64,000 nt of DNA from Stenopsyche tienmushanensis (Eukaryota; Arthropoda; Insecta; Trichoptera; Stenopsychidae), in assembly GCA_008973525.1 (NCBI GenBank), contig WACJ01000350.1, positions 124,001 through 188,000 on the forward strand, in the 5' to 3' direction. The notes below the pieces were generated by a model that was not told the DNA's origin, ran no database searches, and saw only the letters and a program-made list of their open reading frames with translations. Below, one piece after another: positions 22,380-33,225 of this stretch (the first letter of the stretch is position 1; the number at the start of each line of letters is the position of its first letter). The position numbers and the translations under genes were made by a program.

Positions 22380-22690
22380 AATAACCAGTACAGTTATAGA
22401 CTTGGTTCTTTTTTTATGCGGATTTTTTTATGCGCTATTTCAATCTAATAATATATTAAATCAATGCTATTTTGTAGCAATGCATCGGATGATCGAATAT
22501 TGAAACCCCTTATAATAAATCGACCACTAAGACCACGTGCTTTGAAAGACAATTTTTTTAAATGCGATTTTCGGTACATTTTATCACGTTGATTTGAAGT
22601 TATGCGATTTTTAAAAATTATGAAATCTATCTCTCAGTTTTATATGTTGTTCAAGTCTTTATGCGATTCCCCGTGGAACGTATCTATCCC
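22380..22690. repeat. Possible pogo-like remnant (TATGCG-rich)
   Basis: Repeated TTTTTTATGCG, TATGCGATTTTT and TTTATGCGATTCC motifs follow GTACAGTTATAGACTTGG. This resembles the ends of pogo/Tigger elements (CAGT- start, then -TGCGATTT-). The reverse complement of 24420-24480 (TTTTGTGCGACTTTTT, GCGATTTCGAAGTTATGCGG) looks similar. No transposase was seen; weak call. Confidence 0.3.
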
Positions 22691-24354
22691 ATAAAAACAG
22701 ACCCAAGTGTATATGTAAATTCAAAGCACATATTTAAATCAAATGTTATTGAAGCGTTAAATATGGTAAAATATAGATATTGTTGTTTCATAAAATAACA
22801 ACTTTTAAACAACGAGTATATTGTGGTTAATAGCTTGATTTTGGTATATTTTAAGAATACCAAGAATCCATCCATGGCTTTATAAAGTATCACATTTGCT
22901 TGTTTAAAAAAATGGTGGCTTGTTATATCTGAATATTTATTAAAGCAGTTATTGACTGATATTTAGATGCAATATTGTCGATAGAATTGGAGTACAAAAA
23001 TAAGTGATTTTTGTAAGGCACACACGATAAAGATTGCTTTCTTCTCGTTGATTTGACTTGGATGTTTTATGTACTATCAACTTCTGGCTAAATTTGTTCA
23101 AATGTTGGAAATAAATCATCTCAGCTTCTCCTAGTTTTAATAACTCAATGTGAATTATCTGGCAAACATCCCACCAGATGCCGAGGAGAACCTTTTGAAG
23201 CTTTAATCCTGGCTTAGGAATTCGAGCGGATGTTTAATTTGGTGAAAACCATTGTTTTTCGACTTTTTTAAATCGCAAATTATTCATTTTTCATCTTTAG
23301 AATTGATGCAAAAGCAGATGATTTTATTTCAAAGTTATTTTTTAGACAATTTGTACGACATTGGATTTTTTAAATTAAATTTAGTTAAATATTATATTAT
23401 TGATATTCTGTTATACTAATCGTTTATCTTTGGATTTTTTACTACTTAATTACTAACACTTCATTGCATATCTTATATTAATCTAGTCCTCATACCAGTC
23501 TAGGGCTTGACATTTCAACTTTAATAAAAAGAAATATTATTTGAAATAAGGGTGTTTTTTTGTATAATTTTATAAATCATGAAAGATTTTTATTCAACAC
23601 AGGTATATTCAAATATTCATTAGTGCCGTATGATAGGTCTGAATTTGAAAAATGTTCGTATCCTTTTTCAGTACAGGTAGATTTGCTCCTGTTATATAAA
23701 ATTTAATCTTGTATTAGCCTCCATATATTGACTTAATCGCATATGTTCCTGACGTGCTTCCACTCGAATACGAAAGAGCCAAGCATTCAAATTTTCAAAA
23801 AGGATTCATATTTTATAATTTGACTTCATAAGTCACGGGAAAATGTCGCATAGGCAAAAAAATGCATATGTACTATGGTCGAGATACAAACGTAATAAAA
23901 GTATATTTGGCATTTATAGCTTTTTTTATATGGAGAATCGCTATCGAACATCTGTTTGGGGCGGAAAGGTCGTTCGTCAAACTTAATGTAAAGGGACAGG
24001 TGGTCGAGGACAGGTGTTACTTCGGTAGAAAAATGTCGCAGGATCCTCTATTTATTGCTCTTCCTGGATCTGCTCTTCCTGTCGCCGCGAAAGTGGAAGC
24101 CTCGATAATGAAAACATTCCGGTTCAATTTACGCCCCCAAATTAAATTTGCCCTAAAAATTTATTTTCCGTCCTCACCCCCACGATAACACAATCGGATC
24201 GGATTCGTGGATGGCCGGAGGACGAGAGGAGGATCTACGTCATCACCTGTGATGTAACCTTTCTCATTACTACAAATTTTGGTTCGATGCCGACATCCGT
24301 TATTCCCCTTTCGATCATAGAGATGTTTCGAATATCACAGCGATTATTGCAGTA
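22691..24354. other. Intronic sequence, nothing recognised
   Basis: The open frame 23862-24188 (108 codons) has no recognised domain. The block 23930-24350 is GC-richer and not matched elsewhere in the window. Confidence 0.35.
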
Positions 24355-24480
24355 CGGTCCAAAACCAATTTTAAAGTTGATTGATTTTTTATAGGGATCA
24401 TTAGCCTTAAAAAAGAAAAAAATGCTTTAAAAACGCCGCATAACTTCGAAATCGCACAAAAAAAGTCGCACAAAATATTT
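24355..24480. repeat. Possible pogo-like terminus
   Basis: CAGTACGGTCCAAAACCAAT at 24351-24370, followed by GCCGCATAACTTCGAAATCG and CACAAAAAAAGTCGCACAAA, looks like a pogo/Tigger-type 5' end (CAGT start, CGCA repeats). No matching second end was located. Confidence 0.3.
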
Positions 24481-25664
24481 TTTTAAATAAACTCAATTTG
24501 AAAGTAAGAGATTAGTTTATATGTTGTTGTCATTGAAATAATATGGTTTTTTTTAATTTAGCGTGGAGAATATTATAATTGTAGTAGCTCCCTGCCATCC
24601 CAGATTATGCATTAAATTATCCTTAGAAAAACAAATATGAATCTATGCTGTTTACTATTATATATAGCAATATAGTTAATGCCAACCGGATAAAATATTG
24701 ATGTTAATAAGCTACAATTAATTTATATATTTTATGGGAGCGTTTTAAACAGCTCAAAACGATATGTAGGTATTGAATATGGATTTGGAATAAAAAATAC
24801 GTCTTGTGGCCCCAAAAAAAAATTTTTTTGCTTGTGAAAATCTATGTATATTTATGATCGAAAACTAAAGTTCGGCGAAAAAGCTCCCTCCATATATTCA
24901 AAAAACTTTCATAATTCATTGTGCCTCGTTGAAGGAAGTCATGCAATAAATCTATTATATTAGAAATATAACATTTACGACTTTGACAGGAGATATTTAG
25001 CCGTTTTTTTTTTGTAATAAAATTAAAAGCTTTTTCTTTAATGGCATTCCACCTTATCAGTTTTAATTCGCCCCGTTTTCCGTTTACGATATACCACTCT
25101 TATTTTAATACGTAATGTGACGTACCACAATAATAAAGTCGGCATTGTAGTTGCGAAGAAAACTCATAAAAGCGTCGGAGCTTTAGAGCTGCGTTTTCCA
25201 AACTTTCCTCTTTGTGTACTTTATGATTGATAATATTTTCCGCGTTGTACCCATTCATACTTTAATGTCACCAAAATGTCATATTTTTTTATCAAATCGA
25301 GTTATTTCATTATATAACCTAGAATATTCGCAATTTCATAGACCGTGAACTTAAGATTATATTAATAGATTGTAGTGAGCGAATACGAAGAGTTGATGCG
25401 GGCGACGGCTGAAGTCTATTCCGAATATACCAGAACATCTCGAAACATTTTGTCAGCTTTATACCAATAGTATATCCAATAGTACAGGAGGCAGCGACTA
25501 CAATTTTGCGAACATTTCTACAAAGCTAATTTTTGTTTCAGTCAGTGTATATACAATGAAAATTAGGAACATTACAGTCTACTAAGCTTTTAACTTTGCG
25601 GATATTAATAATATTTTTATAAACCTGAATAATTGCATATATCGGCATTATATCAAAATACACA
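24481..25664. other. AT-rich sequence, nothing recognised
   Basis: No open frame of interest and no repeat was matched. Confidence 0.4.
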
Positions 25665-25745
25665 GAATTGTTTTTTTGTCTACAAGTGTCGTTTACTTTC
25701 GATATAAGCTGATCAGGGCTTCGGTAGACGTGGCTAAAGTTGTAC
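25665..25745 (-). repeat. Dispersed repeat C, copy 2
   Basis: The reverse complement matches 2865-2975 (GCCACGTCTACCGAAG, GAAAGTAAACGACA, CTTGTAGACAAAAAA). It lacks the roughly 28-base segment that separates the last two blocks in copy 1. Confidence 0.5.
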
Positions 25746-26057
25746 CATAGAAACTTGATTGAAGTATTGTAGCTTTCAAAGCATTGAAATATTATAAGCG
25801 GCTAAGACATAATTTCGGATTCATACGTAAAAGACATTTATATTATGTAGTATTTATTTATAATTTGTTATAAATATAGACAGTCGTTTTTTTATTTACA
25901 ATATCAAAAAAAACACAATTGGAAAGAATCAGCTTTGTAGGAATAATTATGCGAATAATGTTGATGCTTTCCTTACCATGATCAAAAATAAAAATAATGA
26001 ATTTTAACTACGATTGCTACTAACGTACATGTTGAAGTATGTATTGCATCAGGCATA

Positions 26058-26766
26058 TTCAGAAAGTAAGTGTACTAGATTTTTATATTTTGTGTAAAAG
26101 TGTATTTCAAAAAATATTGCAAGATATTTTATACATACAGGACTGTTTATATATTTGTTGACTATTTTTCCACATAATTGCCATCTAGTTCAAGTGAGTC
26201 GTGGTACAAGCGTCTTTATGCCCTCCTCGAAGAACTCTCTTGCAAGCTCCGTTCCCCATTTCAGAACCTTTTTATGCACCTGATTATCTGTTTAAAAACT
26301 AATTCCATCCATGTGTGCCTTCAAGGAGGTGAAAAAATGATTATCTGAAAACGTCAAGTCAGGAGAATACGGGAAAGTATTTCCCACATTCCCTTCCTTC
26401 TATTTTGAATGCTCCTTTTGAGTTTTTTAGGGTCTCACAATATTGTTGTACATTGATGGTCTCTCCCTGACGCAGAAATTTGATCAAAATGATGCTTTTT
26501 TGGTCTCAAAACCCTGAGACCATGATTTTTTTGTCGTTTTGATTCAGATGTATAATGAGCCATCCACGTTGCATCTCCAAAAGCAATAAAGCTCAAGAAA
26601 TACTCACCTTCCACGCAACTGGGCACTGCAACGTGATTTTTCGTATCATCGTGTTCCTGTGATGGTCGTTCTGTCAAGAGATCACCTTTTACTATTTAGT
26701 ATTGCCAACTTTAAAAAATAAAAAAAAACACAGTCCGTTATGGTCACAGTACACTTACTTTCTGAA
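26058..26766 (-). mobile_element. mariner element M1 (decayed, about 709 bp)
   Basis: A perfect 19-bp inverted repeat, TTCAGAAAGTAAGTGTACT, lies at both ends (26058-26076; reverse complement at 26748-26766). TA precedes the left end and CA follows the right end, compatible with a decayed TA duplication. The inside holds transposase remnants on the minus strand. At about 709 bp it is roughly half the usual 1.3 kb mariner, so it is internally deleted. Confidence 0.85.
26160..26690 (-). pseudogene. mariner transposase remnant of M1
   Basis: Minus-strand reading gives, in order, FGDATWMAHYTSESKRQ (about 26590-26530), matching the 'TGDETWV-HY-PESK' block around the first catalytic aspartate. After further decay comes FPYSPDLTFSDNHFFTSLKA (about 26375-26315), matching 'PPYSPDLAPSDYHLF-SL' with the third catalytic aspartate position retained. 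The C-terminal LKWGTELAREFFEEGIKTLV (about 26265-26205) follows. The N-terminal DNA-binding part and the middle (the H-DNA-PH block) are lost or unrecognisable, and stops interrupt the frame. It differs from M2 and M3 in its termini and is a separate subfamily. The 80-codon minus-strand open frame at 26435-26677 is part of this remnant, not a gene. Confidence 0.8.
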
Positions 26767-29700
26767 CATTCTTCGAATTAAAATAACGCAACTAAAATAT
26801 ATTTAATTTTTATTCATATTTATTTCATTCATAGACAGTCCTATTCGTATTTATTAACTCATTCCTTCTGCTCACTTGAAAACGCTTGTTTTGTGGGGAT
26901 TGCAGGTAATCAGGTAGATAGGTTCACCCGAAAACAGGTGTTTTGTGGTTTGACGCTAAAAAACCATGTGTAAATACTATGCTTTTTAGCTTCGTATAAA
27001 GACGGTGTTCCACTATTTTTTAAAAAAAACTAAATCATCGAAATAAAAAAGATGATACGTTGATTTGCTTAATATTATTGTTCGTATTATTTCTGTTTCT
27101 ATAACATTTTCTTTATTTTATCACGATAATTTGCGCACTACATGGTGAAAATCACTGTTTTATTTATCTACATCTATGCAGTTAGTCTTTGTGAATGTCA
27201 TCCAAATATTTTCTTTCAATCTGTTTGCTCATTTAAGAATAATTTTTACAAAAGAAGTCTTATTTTGCAAATTATTTGAAACTCGCATGGGCTCCAGGCG
27301 ATACTTTATGCGAAATATAGCGGCCTGAAACTTGTTTAATTTTTTTATAAAGCAAAAAATAGCCTTAATTGGTTTTGCGGTCATAAATATTAATATTTCT
27401 GATCTTCAAAAAATATTATACAATTCTACACATTTTAATCGATGAAATCTGGTATTGTATTATTTTTGTACCTTAAAAGTCATCGTTAAAAATAAATATT
27501 TTGATTGATAACTGGACAGATTAATGCATGTAATATATTGATTTTTAATCGATTTTAAAGGCATGATCATAAAAGCAATTACTAACAGGAAAGTTTGTAT
27601 TTGAATGAACATAATTAAATTTTATTTTTGGTGGCGTATTTAAGACATGCTCTCAAACTTATTATGATAAAGAAAAGAATCGAAAAAGTTGGGGGCGAAA
27701 CTCGGGCATATTTTAATTTGGATAGATAAGATGGTAGTTGGCTCTCGAAAAATTCCTATATATTATTCTTATGCATTTGTAGCCATGGTGAATTTCCAGC
27801 GAGTGAAGCTACAATGATGATAATATTTCTCCACTTGAATTAAACTTCGCGAAACTTTTATGAAACTTAGCGTTAATTTTTAAGACCCGCTGAAGACATG
27901 AACAGACCGGGCTCCTGGAAGACTGGAGGCCCATTAGTGGGCCCAAAGTGGTACAGGGATGGAAGTTGGGGAGCGTATGAGAGAGTCTCGTCCCAACTCG
28001 CAAACTTTGTGAGTTATATCCAACTCTTTGCTGGAATGAAATGGTTTTTGAGCCCGTAACTCATACCTTTGAATATTTGTACACGGAACTATAGAGCGCC
28101 GTCCTTCTATTCCTAAATAAAAGGAGGGCGAAACTTTTCAAAGTTGACTTTGTCAGATGTGAGGCCGAAAGGCGTGATGAGCCTACACAAAAAAATCTAC
28201 CACAACAAAGGCGAGCTTTGCTCTTAGGAAAAAAAGTAGTTTTAAACTATTAACTGGATGATTTAATCATGAAGTTAACGGCGCTCTTCACTCACTAAGA
28301 TCGGGCGAAAAATGGCGAAAGTTGGGAGTGATTTATATTGAAATTGCGACCCAACACTTGTTGGCCTTGTTTGTAAAACTATTTTGCACGAAATACAACC
28401 CGAAAATATTTCAAGGGATGGATATTGTCTCTCTCTGAAATATCCTCGTGCTGTGAAGATGGTGGGTTCATTGATTACATTACTCGGACCGGATTTCAGT
28501 TCAGTCGGAAGGGACCTTACCAATAAAGCGCAGTATCCAATTACACCATAGTCCCTTCTGGTCTGTTGAATTTGGCTTCTAGTACGTCAGGTCTACAATA
28601 AAGCCAATGTAAAACCATAAGAATGAGGTCCACATCCCATAGTCTTGCCTCTCGAATTGTTGTAGGGGGCATTTCGATGTTAAGCGACCAAGTGACAAAA
28701 GTCTAACACATACTTATTGAAGAGTTCTATTACCGATGATCTTCGATTCTTCTTTTCTGACACGATTCAATGTAGTACCATTTATTATAATATTATCCAA
28801 TATTTTATACACTCTCTATCTTTATATTAATTCATAAAAATTGTGGCACAAATTACATTAAAATAACATATTATATTACTAATATATTATAAGTGTATTC
28901 TTAATTAGTTCATTAATTAATGGTATAAAAGCACAATAATTTTCCATAACGCAAATCCAATAACGCAGAAAATTGGTTTATAAATTGTATAATATTACTG
29001 TTATACATTATATAACATATAAATTAAAGAAAGCTAACACATGAGGCCGTAAAGAAACTGTGGCGCTCGGGGGTGTGAGTAAAATGAGGGGTCGTAAAAT
29101 TGAAGAAAGCATGGTCACCCCGGTTATTCGACCTCTTGCGAATTCTTGAGGGTAAAGGGTTGTCACTAAACTGGGATGTTATTCATTTTATGATTCGCAT
29201 ATGTGCTATAAAACACCGTCCGGTTTTGGTTTTTAAAGGAAGATCAAATTGTAAGAAACGCGCCCTTCGAGTGCGCACTTTTACGATCGGCAATTGGCCG
29301 AATTTCCACCCCCAATTTTGTGAGTACTGCGAGTATTTTTTTTTATACGAACGTTTCATTGAGACTGTTGGTTTTAAATTCGTCATTGCTATTTTAAATC
29401 GAAAATGCGCAGGCATAAATGTTATATATATATAGCTCTGCCATAAAAGGCTGTCAAACTTTGACACGCTAAGCATCGTCTATTTCCACGATGCTCTCTG
29501 TGTAGATGTGACACTCCTATCTGAAATTCCATTATGCAGACATTTGAGATGGATATAATAAGATCTGAAATTAATTTAATTGTGAGCAAGGATAGATTTG
29601 CACTAAATGCAGATTTAGAAATTGTCTGACAGCACTATGCAGCGTTTGATAATTGATTCCATTTAAATATGTATGTATATACATATATCATATTTTCTAA

Positions 29701-29798
29701 ATCAATATTAGGGATGCTTAATCTCAATGATTGTATTTTGTATTAAAAAATATATTGTGGGATTTAAAATATTCCTATTAAACGATCCTCAATAGTTG
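26767..29798. other. Intronic sequence, partly unique-looking
   Basis: 26770-27780 is AT-rich with nothing recognised. 27780-28650 and 29040-29480 are GC-richer. Overlapping open frames on both strands at 29100-29476 have no recognised domain, and being open on both strands is probably chance. No repeat was matched. Confidence 0.35.
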
Positions 29799-29852
29799 GT
29801 GCGGGCGGTGGCAGATGTATTGACTCCGGCATACATCTGCCACCGCCCGCAC
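29799..29852. repeat. Perfect GC-rich hairpin (22-bp arms, 10-base loop)
   Basis: The left arm runs 29799-29820 (starts GTGCGGGCGGTGGCAG) and the right arm 29831-29852 (ends CTGCCACCGCCCGCAC). The arms are fully complementary over 22 bases, with loop TGACTCCGGC. It is very GC-rich inside AT-rich DNA. No transposon was recognised around it. It could be a foldback element, a structured RNA segment or a cis-regulatory palindrome. Confidence 0.9.
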
Positions 29853-29962
29853 ATCATTTAATTTTTACTTAATATAATATTTATTAGATTGGAAATTATT
29901 AATAACTTTTTCAGAATTGATATCATAATTGATACAGCAGTTGATATTTATTAAATATAATT

Positions 29963-30007
29963 ATTTTTGTATTTAAATAGTCTATGTGACTATTTAAATA
30001 CAAAAAT
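29963..30007. repeat. Perfect AT-rich hairpin (20-bp arms, 5-base loop)
   Basis: ATTTTTGTATTTAAATAGTC (29963-29982) and its exact reverse complement (29988-30007) flank TATGT. A further partial copy of one arm (TTTTGTATTTAAACAGTCC) follows at 30010-30028. Confidence 0.9.
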
Positions 30008-31850
30008 AGTTTTGTATTTAAACAGTCCTTGTTTTAGAAAAATATCTAACAAGCTGTAGGCTAATTTAAATAAAAATATAGCTTTGAACTCCCTAAAATT
30101 AGGTTTAAAATGGAAATATGCATTTTTGTTTTATACAAGAACGAGGTGTCTCAAGGGAGATTTCGCCCTTTGAACTTTGGCATTACTTCTCCATAAAGTT
30201 GAAACATCTCTAAGTGGACGAAGAAAATATTAATACACCACCCTTTTAAAAACCCCTTTTATTCTCCAAAATATTCAGAATACGTTCCTAGACTACAATA
30301 AACCTTATTTATTATTTTATGTGTTAATAAATACGTTTCGTAAAATAAGCGATGTTTAACTTTTTGTCCGAATTCGATACACAGTACAATTTTTTGTAAT
30401 ATCACCCCATAATCCGATATTAAGGGACGATTTATTTTTATATTACTCGTTCCTATGACGATATCCGTTTTCGCTCATCCTTTTCAGCATATAAATATGC
30501 GCCTTACATAAGGGACGAAATCTTTTCTCACCCCGCTGGAAAAAAAAAATCAGAGCTTCCAGCGCAAACTTTTCATCCCTTTTTTCATTTTTTTCAGTAA
30601 TACTCTGTTTAATATCTTTGAAGTTTCAGGTACACAAGCTCATTCACTTGTTCAATGCTCCCCGAAAAAAAAAAGGTTCTACAGGGCGTATAAATGGGGT
30701 GAGGGGGCAATGCCATAAAGCCTGTCGCATCTATAGCCCACCCCTGGAATGCGCAATGACCCGATTATTTGAAACAAAGCGCTGAATAGGTCAATCGCTC
30801 ACGACCATCTCTTACTCTGTTCGCATGCTACGTCCCTGGTTTGGGCCAAAAATAAAATTCGAACCCACCGAAATCTATTACAGTATCAGCACGACATGAA
30901 CGATGTCACATCATAAATCCCCAAGAAACTTTTTTCCACCCTATCATGCTAATTTGTCAATTTCGAATTGTGAGTCATCGGTTTTTCTTTTGATTAAAAA
31001 AGGCCCATAAAAATTAAATTCATGAATTTTAATGACTGTTTTAACTCAGTTGGAGACAAAATGACAACCATATCAGTCAGAAACTCCAGCTAATATACTT
31101 ATCCAATTTATTAATGGCATATAATAAGAATGTTAGAATGATGGATGATGTAATTGGTAAAATTATAATTTATAAAATATTTCTCCTGTTTTTCTTATAC
31201 AGATATGATTAATTTAAACACCTACTAAACAAGGTTTTATATATATAATAAATTTAAGCAACAGGCTATTTTTTTTGGTTGATATCACATTCTGTAGCAT
31301 TCAAGAATATGCCCTAATAAAATTTAAATGATCAAATATTAAAGTTTATAAATATTTTTAATATACGATGAAAAATATGGCATTAAATGTATAGCATACG
31401 TTATCATTTTCATGTTAAAATTATCTCTATTGAATTGTCATCCATTGGCGTGTGAGTTCATTGAATGTATCAATTTACAACAGTATACCATATCAATGTG
31501 TTATGTGATAATCTGATTCTAATACGTATCAGTCAAATAATTTTCATATTGATATTTGACTTTGTGTGTATTGTATTGATGGCGTATAATAATGATTAAA
31601 GATTTATCATTATTAAATACATACAATACAATTCATTCAAATGGAAACGTTCGATTCAATGTTTTTGTATTGTAAGTACATAACAGTTTCGTAACACGGA
31701 TATAGCGAGCGAATTCAAAGAGAAAAAAGTATTATTAACATTTTTTTTAAAGTGTCACTCATGGGTAGACCTACATAACGCTATTAATTGCATCAATATT
31801 TACGTCTTTTAGGTACAAAAAATCAGGCCCAACTTAATTAGAGATGATCT
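30008..31850. other. Intronic sequence, nothing recognised
   Basis: 30470-30950 is GC-richer and unmatched elsewhere. An imperfect AT-rich inverted repeat lies at about 31561-31632 (GTGTATTGTATTGAT facing TACATACAATACAA), possibly a small MITE. Confidence 0.35.
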
Positions 31851-32195
31851 TGTAGTGTGGGCGATTTACTATCCCCACGTAATAGCGCTGTTAACAGCGA
31901 CATCTTCCATCTCTCTTCAGATGCAATGTGTTATTTTAACAGCGCCATCTCTTGTGGCCCTGCGGAGACATTGCATACTGACCAATCGCTTATTGCGCGT
32001 GCATCGTTGCCGGTTGGGTGTTAACGTGCAGGAGGCAGGAGTCCGAAAAGTTGTCGGTTAGCCTTGGCTGCGGGAGATCGTCCCTCCTGCAGCCAGATCT
32101 CTCTCTCTTGTTTGGAATAAATAGTTATTTAGAGAAGAAAGTCTTTCTCTGAAAAGGGACTCTTCCCTCGAGAGCGCCCTCGTCTCAACGTTACA
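31851..32195 (+). repeat. Solo LTR, LTR1 (fullest copy)
   Basis: It begins TGTAGTGTGGGCGATTTACT and ends CTCGTCTCAACGTTACA, giving the TG...CA form of an LTR (about 345 bp). The start is confirmed by the 37106 copy, where matching begins at the same TGTAG. Inside are TTAACAGCGCCATCTCTTGT, TTGCCGGTTGG, CTTGGCTGCGGGAG, CAGCCAGATCTCTCTCTC and GGAATAAATAGTTATTTAGA with an AATAAA polyadenylation signal. No gag/pol sequence adjoins, so it is a solo LTR. No convincing target duplication was seen. Gypsy- or BEL-type cannot be decided from the LTR alone. Confidence 0.75.
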
Positions 32196-32609
32196 ATATA
32201 TTAAAAATATAAATAATTTTGATTCGCTAAATTTTATATCAACCAGAATAACTCATAGCAAAATTTATATCATGATTATAACGAGCAAATAATTATTGAA
32301 TTTTGAAATAATTTGTCATCTTTAAGGCATTAAATACTATCGTAATAGTTTTGATAATCTTTAATAGTACATGATTTAATAATTCATAAAATATCTTCCT
32401 AGTTAATCCTATTCTAACGACATTTTACTTTTACATAAATGCATAATAAATGTATATTTTTAAAATGAATAAATGTGTATAAAATGGGTTAGATCCTAGC
32501 AAAATTAATGATTTTGATCGATATTTTTCGATCTAGGTTTAGCCTAAATTACACAATTTGAAATTTAATACTAATACTAATTGTATGTTATCGTCAGTAT
32601 TTATATACA

Positions 32610-32721
32610 ATTTTATATACAAGCTTCATACATGCTGCGACGGTCCCGACAGATAAGTGCATTTATACGAATATAGCATTCAATTTTTTTTCTAATTTAA
32701 ATTAGCTCACTATTCAAAGGG
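32610..32721 (-). mobile_element. piggyBac-like element A, truncated copy inserted in LTR1
   Basis: Minus strand from the TTAA at 32722-32725 reads TTAACCCTTTGAATAGTGAG, then CTAATTT. It continues with blocks shared with 46376-46480 (GCACTTATCTGTCGGGACCG, CAGCATGTATGAAGCTT). The far half is missing. The TTAA is the one in the LTR1 sequence TTAACAGCGCC, so this end sits inside an LTR1 copy. Confidence 0.65.
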
Positions 32722-32900
32722 TTAACAGCGCCATTTTCTGCGGCACTGTGGACACATTGTGTCTGTAATAACGCCAGCGAACGCTCCTTGCACTTGTATC
32801 GTTGTCGATTCAGCCATGTCACGCAGGAGGTGGGAGTAATGAGGAGTCGTTGGATCACCTTGACTGCGAGAAGACGTACTTCCCGCGGCTATTCCGTGTT
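32722..32900 (+). repeat. LTR1 fragment, interrupted by element A
   Basis: It begins at TTAACAGCGCCATTTTCTGC, corresponding to about 31936 in the fullest copy. It continues through AATAACGCCAGCGAACG, GCAGGAGGTGGGAGT, CTTGACTGCGAGAAGACGTA and CTTCCCGCGG, fading near 32900. The part of the LTR left of TTAA was not found on the other side of element A. Confidence 0.65.
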
Positions 32901-32917
32901 ATTCAACACTACATTGA

Positions 32918-33225
32918 TATTATAACGCCTTGATCCATAGCTTGGATCAGAGATGTCACATTAGGGGGCAAAATTTTTGCAACTATAAGTCCATCGTTTG
33001 TTTTCAATATGCTTTCGTTCTGATGAGAAGGCGCATTATTTAACAATAAAACTGCTTTCTGTGACAATCTCTTTAAATAAATATTTTTTATAATCTTGCA
33101 TCTCTGGAACCAATTCCGTTTTTAATCAAATTTCAAAAATCTCCCTTTTCTCCCGTGCTTTCTGGCTATAATAATCAACAGGAAGATTTCCGACAGGAGT
33201 CTATTTGAGTTTTTAGTATGACTAA
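32918..33225 (-). pseudogene. pogo/Tigger transposase (DDE) fragment
   Basis: Minus-strand translation gives PVDYYSQKARE..IF, LVPEMQDYKKYLFK and, in another frame, QKAVLLLNNAPSHQNE, ILKTNDGLIVAKILPPNVTS and LIQAMDQGVI. These match the DDE domain of Tigger/Jerky-type transposases ('LLLDNAPSH', 'LPPNVTSLIQPMDQGVI'). The catalytic aspartate of LLLDNAPSH reads asparagine here. A stop and frameshift lie upstream, and the protein ends at the junction with the LTR fragment. 39340-39570 is a paralogous fragment. It is a dead fragment, not a host Jerky gene. Confidence 0.8.

Noticed and set aside
29100..29476. Overlapping open frames on both strands (111 and 97 codons)
   Set aside because: No recognisable domain in either; simultaneous openness is probably composition and chance.
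31561..31632. AT-rich inverted repeat
   Set aside because: Imperfect and low in complexity; not distinguishable from background AT-rich pairing.
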